Assembly: GCA_014529385.2 (NCBI GenBank)
Contig: CM043944.1
Coordinates: forward strand, 174,100,240 to 174,164,239
Length of the DNA stretch: 64,000 nucleotides
Source: Adiantum capillus-veneris
Taxonomy: Eukaryota > Streptophyta > Polypodiopsida > Polypodiales > Pteridaceae
Direction of reading: 5' to 3'
The notes below the pieces were generated by a model that ran no database searches, was not told the DNA's origin, and was given only the letters and a program-made list of their open reading frames with translations. This document shows positions 23,131-32,280 of this stretch, piece by piece. A program made the position numbers and the translations under genes. The first letter of the stretch is position 1, and every line of letters begins with the position of its first letter.

Positions 23131-23610
23131 GATGACCCCATCAAATATTATAGCTTTAAACTACAGGAGCACAATGAAGAATAGAGCAACACCTTTGCCT
23201 TTGGTGAAAGCCAAGACTCTACTGTTGAAGGCAAAGATCCATGTGCCTCGAGAACCCTCTCCCAAATTGGCTCCTTTACCCTCTTGCTCTCCCCCAAGGC
23301 TTTGCATGCCCATAAACCCTCCAACCTTGAGCTTTGATAATTTGAAGGAGGAATCATTCACAAAGGACTTGTCGCAAAGGACGACAAAAGCGTTCGATGA
23401 CCCCATCAAAGATTCCAACTTTAAATTGGAGGAGCACAATGAAGAACAGAACATCACCTCTGCCTTAGGTGATAGTCAGGACTCTCCTGTTGAAAGCAAA
23501 GATGCCTCTAGCTCAAGAAACCTCTCTCAAATCTGCTCCTCTGCTTGCTTGCTCTCCTCCAAGGCTCTACATGCCCATCAACCCTCCAACCTCTAGCTTT
23601 GACAATTTTA
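23131..23610 (+). repeat. Direct duplication of an unknown coding fragment
   Basis: Two units of about 214 bp (23131-23344 and 23396-23610) share the order GATGACCCCATCAAA, GGAGCACAATGAAGAA, GACTCT.CTGTTGAA, CTCTC.CAAAT.., GCATGCCCATAAACC/ACATGCCCATCAACC. Both read the same protein pattern in one frame (DPIK..F.L.EHNEE...SQDS.VE.KD....R.LSQI), the first with a stop at 23180-23182. I recognise no domain. It may be a captured gene exon or part of an element. The second unit stops 22 bp short of the Copia LTR at 23633. Confidence 0.7.
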
Positions 23611-23632
23611 CAAGGTCATTTTTGTTACGAAA

Positions 23633-23702
23633 TAGGACGTAGCTAAGTAGATATTAGAGTAGTTTACTTAATGGAGAGAGAAAATTTTCACACACGAGAG
23701 AT

Positions 23703-23768
<66 letters not shown>

Positions 23769-24373
23769 CGATATACATGGTTCACCCAATGTGAGCGACA
23801 TCCACATGAAAGCAGCCACTCAATGGCTTTAGTAGTTCAAACTAGAAGTAGGTTACAAAGGGATTATACCCTTAATGGAACTCCCACCTTGCTTAACTCT
23901 CACCACCTCACGCACACCTTGTTTTATCAACTTCACAATGCCTTTTGTGTGTAGAAGAGGCCTCCTTTTATAGGCCAAAAGGGATGCCCTCTCTCATGAG
24001 AGGTAGTTGTATGTGGCCGCCCTTGTGTAGACAATTCTGAGTTGAATTCTCCCATGCGCCCATGTGTGGCTGCCCTGCCTAGAAATTAGCCACTGACCAT
24101 TGAATTCAGACACCGGCCACCATCCATTGACTACCAGCACCGGCCAATTGGCCAACCGATCCGCCATTTTTCGACCACTTTTCGACCGTTGTCTGGCCAT
24201 AATATTCCGACAAAAAGGGAATATTTTGGTGAAGACTGGGTGTGAATTTTTGGTTTCTCGACGAGTGATTTTTCTTACGGCGGACGATGGCTGCTTCTCA
24301 TAATGGGGCCCCTACAAATGTGCGTTTTTGAGACTAAAAATTACAAGGGCTAAATCAGGCTCCATACTTAACA
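23633..24373 (-). repeat. 3' LTR of the Copia element
   Basis: 741 bp; in - orientation it starts TGTTAAGTATGG and ends CGTAACA. It is the inverse of 29140-29896 over its whole length. It has CCTATAAAAGG at about 23963-23973 (complement) as TATA box and a long GA tract at about 23709-23764 (CT in the sense direction). Confidence 0.92.
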
Positions 24374-25541
24374 ATCTCCCACTTGGAGACCGATCTCCAC
24401 ACCAAACCTGTGACTACTTTTCATCCTGGTTTCTTATCCTGGAATGCCGATTGAAGATGAGCAAAAGCTCAACTTCTCCCTATTTACCACCTTTGTAAAC
24501 ATGTCTGCAAGATTCTCACTTGTGTGCACCTTTCCTAGCTTTAGTTGTTCCTCTTCCAAAAGAGTATGTATGAAGTGATATCTCACCTCAATGTGCTTTG
24601 TCCTTGAGTGAAAGGTTGAATTGTTTACAAGATAAATGGCACTTTGACTGTCACTGTACAATCTCCACACCAAACCTGTGACTGCTTTTCATCCTGGAAT
24701 GCCGATTGAAGATGAGCAAAAGCTCAACTTCTCCCTATTTACCACCTTTGTAAACATGTCTGCAAGATTCTCACTTGTGTGCACCTTTCCTAGCTTTAGT
24801 TGTTCCTCTTCCAAAAAAGTATGTATGAAGTGATATCTCACCTCAATGTGCTTTGTCCTTGAGTGAAAGGTTGAATTGTTTACAAGATAAATGGCACTTT
24901 GAATGTCATTGTACAAGACACAATTGTGTTGCTTGTATTCAAGCTCCTCCAAGAATCTATGAAGCCACATAATTTCTTTGCTTGCCTTTGTCATTGCCAC
25001 TTGGAGACTGATCTCCACACCAAACCTGTGACTGCTTTTCATCCTGGTTTCTTATCCTGGAATGCCGATTGAAGATGAGCAAAAGCTCAACTTCTCCCTA
25101 TTTACCACCTTTGTAAACATGTCTGCAAGATTCTCACTTGTGTGCACCTTTCCTAGCTTTAGTTGTTCCTCTTCCAAAAGAGTATGTATGAAGTGATATC
25201 TCACCTCAATGTGCTTTGTCCTTGAGTGAAAGGTTGAATTGTTTATAAGATAAATGGCACTTTGACTGTCACTGTACAAGACACAATTGTGTTTCTTGTA
25301 TTCAAGCTCCTCCAAGAATCTATGAAGCCACATAATTTCTTTGCTTGCCTTTGTCATTGCTACATATTCTGCTTCCATGGTAGAAAGACCACTTTCTGCA
25401 ACTTTGAGGCCCAACTTGCTGTTGCACCTCCAACTGTGAAGACATAGCTAGTAGTGCTCCTTCGAGTTTCTTTGTCACTTGCCATATCTGCATAAGCATA
25501 CCCTTGCAAAAAAATGTCAATGCCTCCAAAATACAAAGCAT
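24374..25541 (-). pseudogene. Copia RNase H with its 3' end in three tandem copies
   Basis: Three successive - strand frames end in the same FCSSSIGIPG: 25414-25052 (full, from ESGLSTMEAEYVAMTKASKEIMWL), 25042-24689 (starting at VAMTKASKEIMWL), and 24673-24434 (starting at YSDSQSAIYL). Each includes RTKHIEVRYHFIH and the ADMFTKV box, and each is followed by the same 3' noncoding bases. Unit spacing is about 350 and 268 bp. The middle unit joins exactly where a purine-tract-like CCACTTGGAGAC meets the RNase H sequence, so the duplication endpoint is the element's own 3' end. Confidence 0.9.
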
Positions 25542-25559
25542 TTTTGCTTGTCCCCTTTA

Positions 25560-26820
25560 GATACCTAAGTATTCACTTCACATATTGCTATGCTCTTTAC
25601 TTGGATTATTCATGAACCTACTCACAACTCCCATTGCATATGCAATATCTGGCCTTGTCCAGACCATAACATACATTAGAGAACCTATTGTTGAATATGG
25701 AACTTAGACATATAGGCTATCTCTTCTTGTGTCTTGGACACATATCCTTGGTTAGTTTAAAGTGACTAGCCAAATGTGCAAAAACGGATTTTGCATCTTG
25801 CATTGCAAACCTTTCTACTATCTTCTTGATGTGATCCTCTTGAGATAGCTTTAGTGTCTTCTTCATCCTGTCCCTTAATATCTTCATACCAAGTATCCGC
25901 TTTTCAACACCTAAATATTTCATCGAAAAAGATTTAGACAACTCCTCTTTTGGGTTTTTGATATCTTGTATGTTAGCACTTGCAATCAGTACGTCATCAA
26001 TATCCAACATTAAGATGATGAACTTCCTATCTCCCAAATTCTTTGTGTAGACATAGTGATCTGAGTTGCATCTTTTGAATCTGTGATCCAACATCCATCG
26101 ATCGAACTTCAAGTACCATAGTCTTGATGCTTGCTTTAGACCATACAACCTCTTCTTTAATTTGTAAACCATTTTCTCCTTACCCTTTACTTCATATCCC
26201 TTTGGTTGAAGCATATAGATTTCCTCCTCCAAGTCACCATGAGCAAATGCCATATTTACATCCATTTTCTCAAGATTTAATTCATGAGCAACCACAAGGC
26301 TTAAGACAAGCCTAGTTGAGTTTATTTTTACAACAAGAGACAATATTTCATTGAAGTCAATACCTTTCTTTTGAGAAAATCATTTTACCACAAGCCTGGA
26401 CTTATACCTTTTCTTCCCACCTTCTTCTTTCTTCTCAGCTTGTATACCCATTTGTTTTGCAGTGCCCATTTACCTTTAGGAAACTCAGCCAACTCCCATG
26501 TTTGGTTGTGATGTAATAAGTCCATCTCCACTTGCATGCTCTTCATTCATTCTTATTTGGATTCATGTTGCATAGATTCTTTGTATGATTTTGGTTCTCT
26601 AGAAACAGAGACCAAGATATTAAAGGAAGGAACGAACCTTTCTTGAGGTCTACTTGATCTAATAAATATTTGGGGCATATGTTGAGGCTCCTCATCTGGT
26701 TGATGTTGTTGCACATTGTCAGTAGTTGCACTCCTTGAGTCTTCACCATCCTCAAGCTCCATGTACTCATCGCCTGTATCTTTTGTTTGTTTTCTTTCCA
26801 AGTAGTCTTTGTACATATTT
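25560..26820 (-). pseudogene. Copia reverse transcriptase
   Basis: The segment 26343-25717 (208 codons) holds MDVNMAFAHGDLEEEIYM, KRLYGLKQASRLWY and LDIDDVLIAS. The last corresponds to the catalytic Y-V-D-D box, with Asp where Tyr is usual. Upstream, 26816-26553 reads the linker RSSRPQERFVPSFN...SYKESMQHESKNEW that normally precedes Copia RT. It is broken near 26380-26540 and again near 25560-25715 (the stop and ILRYLKG region). Confidence 0.88.
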
Positions 26821-26945
26821 TGTTCGTTGAAAATTACATTCCTACTTTTTAATATTTGACAATCTTCAGGATTCCATAGGTGATACCCAAAGTCAACTTC
26901 TCCATATCCAATGGAGAAATACTTTTTGGACTTTGCATCTAGCTT

Positions 26946-27560
26946 TCACATTAGGCTTCTATCTATGTGAATAAAAGCCTCGTATCCAAACAATTTGAGA
27001 AATGCATAATTCACCGATTTACTTGTCCATGCCTCTTTTGGAACTCTCCCATCCAATGCCGTTGAGGGTGACCGGTTGATTAAGTACACATACGTACTTA
27101 TTGCTTCCACCCAAAGCTCAAGAAATAGGTTTGCATGTAGCCACATGCTTTGTGCTCACTCGATGATTGTTCTATTCATCCTTTCCTAAATGGAATTTTG
27201 TTGAGATGTCCTTGGGTTGTCCTTTGCCTCTGAATGTCATTGCTATCACAAAAGCTTTCAAAATCTTGGTTGCAATATTCGCCTCCATTGTGAGATTTGA
27301 GGCATTTAAGATAGGTAACTTCTTCATTCTCCAAAAAGGCTTTTCACCTTTGAAATATGGAAAACACATTGGATTTATTCTTCATTACATAAATCCATGT
27401 TTTCCTAGTTACATCATCTATAAATGTTACATAGTACAACGATCCACCAAGGGATGGTGTACTTGCAGGACCCCAAACATCAAAATGAACTAATTCAAGT
27501 TTTTATTTTTTCTTTCATTTCCTGCCTTTTTGAAATTTTACCCTCTTTTGTTTATCATAA
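26946..27560 (-). pseudogene. Copia integrase core, heavily decayed
   Basis: From 27560 down the - strand gives FCEDCVYDKQKRVKF (end of the zinc region), FDVWGPAS.PSLGGSLYYVTFIDD, NGGEY and, in 27146-26946, WLHANLFLELWVEAISTYVYLINRSPSTAL...PKEAW. These are in the order of a Copia integrase. Several frame changes and stops occur between 27170 and 27560. Confidence 0.8.
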
Positions 27561-27569
27561 ACACAATCT

Positions 27570-28067
27570 TCACAGAACTCTTAGTCCACTTCTTTCAAAC
27601 CTGGTAGAAGCTTCTTTGATTGAAGGATGTGCATTCCTTTGGCACTCATATGCCCAAGCCGATAGTGCCACACTGCACTGGCTACTTTTGTTGTTGCACA
27701 AGTTGAAGCTTGCGTGCTGATAGTACACAAAGTAAAGTGTACCAACCTTTTCTCCTTTGGCAACCACCAAAGATTCCTTTGAGATATTCCAATATTTGTT
27801 TTCAAATGCAATGTTGTGACCTTCATCGTCCAATCCTATAGAGATCAAACTTTTGCAAAGGGAAGGAACATGCCTAACATCTTTAAGCTTCCATTCATTT
27901 CCATTAGCAATTTTAACACAAACTGTACCTTTGCCAACAATTTCACAAGCCTCATCATGTCCCAAGTATACATACCCAAAATTACCTTTGGTGTAATCTT
28001 GGAAATGTTGCTTGTGCGGTGTCACATGGAATGAAGCCCTGGAGTCCACTATCCAGGAATTAGACAC
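27570..28067 (-). pseudogene. Copia protease and pre-integrase region
   Basis: 166 codons: SWIVDSRASFHVTPH, then VYLGHDEACEIVGKGTV, LKDVRHVPSLCKSLISIG. The protease catalytic triad, normally D-S/T-G-A, reads D-S-R-A here, so the catalytic Gly is replaced by Arg. A shift near 27650 puts the pre-integrase H-R-L-G-H-M region (YRLGHMSAKGMHIL) in another frame. Confidence 0.85.
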
Positions 28068-28097
28068 ATTTTCTAATGAGAGAATTAAAGCATCTTG

Positions 28098-28890
28098 CTA
28101 TATTGCCATAGCCTCCAATGTTGGCTTGTTGTCTTGAGACTCTGACTCCTTTTTCTTCTTGGACCAACAATCCTTCTTGAGGTGGCTCTTCTTGTCACAG
28201 TTCCAACATTCAAGAACTGACTTTGTGCGTGGCTTGCTCCGTCTTGAGCGATCACGACCCTTTTGGTTTTTGAACATCGCTTTTGATCTTCCCCTTGTTT
28301 TCGCTGATAGTGCATCTGCACTTGATGATTCACCTGTGCTTCTCCTTTGCATTTCCTTGCTTAGGATAACACCCACAATATCATCAAACTTAAGAGTCTT
28401 TGTGTCAGAGATAGAGTGACTTATAGCCATCATAAGACTGTCCCAACTATCCGGTAGAGACGGTAGTATAAGGAGGGCTCGCACTTCATCGTTGAAATTG
28501 ACCTTCACTAATTGAAGCTAACTTATGTTGGTGTTAAAGTCATTCAGATGTTATGAAACTGAACCGCTCTTTTCCATTTTTAGATTGAACAAGCGCTTCA
28601 TGTGATATACCTTATTGGATGCCGATGGTTTCTTGTAGAGGCCGTCAAGTGACTTCATCAAGTCCTCCATTGTATTCATCTCTGAAACATTGAATGCCAC
28701 CGTTGATCCCAAGCTTAGCTGGATTGTTCCTAATGCCTTTCAGTGAAGGAAAATCCATGCTTCATTTGCCATTGTTGCGGGCTTCTTTGCAAGACCGCCT
28801 AATGGCAAATAAAGGTCCTTTTGGTAGAGATAGTTTTCAATGTGCATCTTCCACTGTTGATAGTTTTTTCATCGAACTTCTTGGTCTTGA
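28098..28890 (-). pseudogene. Copia gag
   Basis: The best part is 28508-28098 (136 codons): LPDSWDSLMMAIS, EMQRRS, a basic stretch, and the zinc knuckle CWNCDKKSHLKKDC (C-X2-C-X4-H-X4-C). The N-terminal part (28880-28510) is recognisable only across frame changes (KKFDEK.., FNLKMEKSGSVS.HLNDFN). The sequence 'CAAGA(C/T)CAAGAAG', found here just before gag, also ends the + oriented leader at 29990-30000, showing that both come from one family. Confidence 0.82.
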
Positions 28891-28892
28891 GT

Positions 28893-29003
28893 GCTCTCTC
28901 TCTCTCTCTCTCTCTACTCTATAATCTCTTGTGTATGAAAATTATCTCTCTCCATTAAGTAAACTACTCTAATATCTACTTAGCTATGTCCTATTTCCTA
29001 ACA
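28893..29003 (+). repeat. 3' end of a Copia LTR, inverted relative to gag
   Basis: From the CT tract onward the sequence matches the last 110 bp of the LTR at 29140-29896 and ends CCTAACA. It is in + orientation although the gag it touches is in - orientation. A primer-like site, TTGGTATTAGAGC (29005-29017), follows. Confidence 0.85.
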
Positions 29004-29139
29004 ATTGGTATTAGAGCAAGGTTTTCTCATAGCTAAAGTATCTTAAGGAAATGATTCCTTGAATTGAGTAGGAGTAGTGGCCGAGAAAGCGCAAGCTCAA
29101 AAGCCTCTTTCATTCAATTTGCGTCCAAAGTGTCACTAT
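29004..29139 (+). other. Copia leader fragment with primer site
   Basis: ATTGGTATTAGAGCAAGG resembles the initiator-Met primer site with one C/T change. The leader runs for about 135 bp, ends in AAGTGTCACTAT, and is joined directly to the next LTR without a purine tract. Most of the same leader recurs at 29897-29999. Confidence 0.75.
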
Positions 29140-29896
29140 TGTTAAGTATGGTGCTTGAATTATCCCTTGTAAGTTTTAGTCTCAAAAATGCACATTTGTA
29201 AGGCCCCCTTATGAGGAAAAGTCATCGTCCGTAAGAAAAATCACTCGTTGAAAAACCAAAAATTCACGCCCAGCCTTCGCCAAAATATAACCTTTTTGTC
29301 AGAATATTAGGATTGGAAAGCAATCAAAAAGTGGTCGAAAAATGGCCGATTGGTTGGCCAATTGGCCGTGGCCAATTGGCCGGTGGCCGGTGGGTGGAAG
29401 TCTTTGGCCAGTGGTCGGATTCAATGGTCGGTGGCCAATTTCTAGGCAAACTTGTCTTCTCAAGGGCGGCCACACATGGGTGCATGGGAGAATTCGACTC
29501 GGACTCGTCTACACAAGGGCGGCCGCATATAGCTGCCTCTCATGAGAGAGAGCAACCCTTTTGGCCTATAAAAGGAGGACTCTTCTATACACAAAAGGCA
29601 TTGTGAAGTTGATGAAACAAAGGTGTGTGTGAGGTGGTGAGAGTAAAGCAAGTAGGGAGTGCCATTAAGTGCATAATTTCTTTGTAACCTACTTCTAGTT
29701 TGGAGTACTAAAGCCATTGAGTAGTTGCTTTCACGTGGACGTAGCCCACATTGGGTGAACCACGGTCCACGTAAATTGTGTGCTCTCTCTCTCTCTCTCT
29801 CTCTCTCTACTCTATAATCTCTTGTGTATGAAAATTATCTCTCTCCATTCAGTAAACTACTCTAATATCTACTTAGCTATGTCGTATTTCCTAACA
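29140..29896 (+). repeat. Full Copia LTR, + orientation
   Basis: 757 bp, TGTTAAGTATGG...CCTAACA, homologous to 23633-24373 in reverse. It has CCTATAAAAGG at 29565-29575 (TATA) and a CT tract at about 29783-29809. It is followed by ATTGGTATTATCTCAAGG, a damaged primer site, and a leader copy to about 29999. Confidence 0.9.
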
Positions 29897-30019
29897 ATTG
29901 GTATTATCTCAAGGTTTTCTCATAGCTAAAGTATCTTAAGGAAATGATTTCTTAAATTGAGTGGGAGTAGTGGCAGAGGAAGGTAAGCTCAAGATCAAGA
30001 AGGTAAGTGTCACTATTGT

Positions 30020-30214
30020 TCAATAAGCCACTTTCCATGCCTTTCATTACTTGGTGAGCCTAACGCCCTTTTTTTCAAATTAGGCAGCACGCTCGTCCAC
30101 GTAGAGCAATTATTTGACGTATGATTACTGCCACGATCATACGGCCCGATTGCTGCCATGATCGTTGCTTTTCAATCTCAATCTGTGCTGCTGCTCTCAA
30201 TTTATTGCGTTCTT
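30020..30214. other. Short spacer before the PPR relic
   Basis: No gene. It contains TTACTTGGTGAGCCTAA (about 30049), a phrase repeated at about 32289 and 32801 in the same orientation, each time beside decayed sequence. Confidence 0.4.
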
Positions 30215-32280
30215 CAAACGTACTGATTGCAGATTGCAGGATATGCCCAACAGGGATTGGCATGGCTAGGAAGCTTTGGGCTGTTTTCTTTTTGTCTGGA
30301 ATGTCGTCACTTGGAGTGCATTGATTGCAAGATTTGCCCAATAGGGATAGGGCAAGAAAGCTCTGGGCTGTTTGCAGATTGCAGGATATGCCCAACAGGG
30401 ACCGGCATGGCTAGGAAGCTGTGGGCTGTTTTCAAACGTGTGAGAACAGAGACCTATCCCTCGAGATGCAATCACCTATGGTTTTATGGTCGGCTGGTTG
30501 ACATGTATGCCAAATGTGGTGTACTTCAGACTTCACAAACCTGCTTCAGGAACTTCTTGTCCGAAATGTCGTCTCTTGGAGTGCATTGATTGCGGGATTT
30601 GCCCAACAGGGACAAGGGTTTGGGCTGTTTTCAATAGATGCAAAGAGATGGCATCTCTCCAGATGCAATCACCTACTTACACTTGCATCTTAAAGGCGTG
30701 TGGCATTACACGAGATGTTGTTGATTGGTTGACATGTATGTTAAATATTTCAGATGGCTCAAAAAAGTGCCTGATGAGCTTCTTATCCGAAATGTCGTTC
30801 CTTGCAATGCATTGATTGCGGGATTTGCCCAACAAGGACAGGGCCAGCTACCTCTGGGCTATTTTTAGCGGGGTATTTCCAACAAGGACAAGCCAGCTAC
30901 CTCGGAGCTGTTTTCAGCGGATGCAAACTTCAAAGAGATGGCATCTCTCCAGATGCAAACACCTATGCTTGCATTGTGAAGGCATGTGGCACTATGCAAG
31001 ACGCTGATATGGACCAAAATATTCATGATGATACTGTAAGTTAGGGGTCCTTTTTGAGCTTCCTATGCGGAATGTCATTCCTTGCAAAGCATTGATTGCT
31101 GGATATACCCAACAAGGACAGGGCCAGCAAGCTCTAGGCTATTTTCAGCGCATGCAAATGCAAAAACCTATGCTTGCATTCTGAAGGCATGTGTCTCTAT
31201 GCAAGACGTTGATATGGACCAAAATATTCATGATGATACTGTTAGTCAGGGGTTGTGTAGAAAAAACATCGTGCTTGGCACTGTCTTTGTCGACTTGTAT
31301 GCCAAATGTGGTGCATCTCAAAAAGCACAAAACTTGCTTCAGGTGCTTTCTGTCTGGAATGTCGTCTCTTGGAGTGCCATTGAGCTTTTCGTCCGGAATG
31401 TCGTTTCTTGCAATGCATTGATTGCAAGATATGCCCAACAAGGACAGGGCCAACAAGCTCTGAGCTGTTTTGAGCAGATGCAAAGAGATGACATCTCTCT
31501 AGATGCAAACACATATGCTTGCGTTCTGGCACTATGCAAGACGCTGATATTGAGAATGCACTGATTGCTGGATATGCTAAATAGGAGTGGGCCAGGAAGC
31601 TATGGACTGTTTTCAGCTAATGCGAAGTGAGTGCATCTATCCAGATGCAATAAACTATGCTTACATCTTGAAGGCATGTGGCAATTTGGAAGACGTTAAG
31701 ATGGACAAAAAAACTCATGACGATATTGTTAGTCAGGGGCTGTTGAAAAAAAAATGGTATGCTTGGCACAACCTTGGTCGACATGTATGCCAAATGTGGT
31801 AGGGCCAAGAATCCCTGGGCTGCTTTCAACAAATATGAAGCGAGTGAATCTCTCCAGATGCAATCGCCTATGCTTTCATCTCAAAGGCATGTGACACTAT
31901 GCAAGACACTGATATGGGCAAGAAAATTCACGATGGTATCTCTGGTCAGGGCCTTGGTCACCATGTATGCCAAATATGGTGTACTTTAGAAAGCACAAAA
32001 ACTACTTGAGGAGCTTCTTGTGCAAGATGTGAACTCTTGGAATGTACTGATTACAAGATATGTGATACAGGGCATGCCCAAGAAGCTCTGGGCTGTTTTC
32101 GGTAGATGCAAAGTCAAAGCGTCTCTCCGAATGAAATCACCTATGCTTTGGTCTTCAAGGCAATGCTTACATATTGAATTACACAGGTGCTGTGTGCTTG
32201 GCAGTGCCTTGATTCTCAACAGGGGTAGGGCCAGAGAGCTATTTTCACCTGATGTGAAGCGAGCACAACAATGATCACAA
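30215..32280 (+). pseudogene. PPR (PLS-type) gene relic
   Basis: Repeated blocks read, in changing frames, NALIAGYAQQGQGQQAL..F..MQ, DANTYACILKACG.MQD.DM...IHDD.VSQGL, IVLGT.FVDLYAKCGA.QKAQ and VWNVVSWSA. These are the 35-residue helical repeats of land-plant PPR proteins, which bind organellar RNA for editing or processing. The best open piece is 31082-31564 (160 codons). Stops and frameshifts are frequent, and consecutive blocks look like copies of one another, so internal duplication followed by decay is likely. No targeting peptide or DYW end was seen. Confidence 0.85.

Larger units (their letters stand above)
23633..28890 (-). mobile_element. Ty1/Copia element, 5' end rearranged
   Basis: Read on the - strand: gag (28890-28098), protease and integrase (28067-26946), RT (26800-25560), RNase H (25541-24434, three copies of its end), purine tract CCAAGTGGGAGAT (24385-24374) and 3' LTR (24373-23633). 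The order gag-PR-IN-RT-RH is diagnostic of Copia. The proper - oriented 5' LTR and leader are missing. At about 28890 the gag start meets the CT tract of an oppositely oriented LTR. Many stops and shifts show the element is dead. Confidence 0.88.

Noticed and set aside
30215-32280. A functional PPR editing factor
   Set aside because: Stops and frameshifts break nearly every block and there is no N-terminal targeting region or DYW domain.
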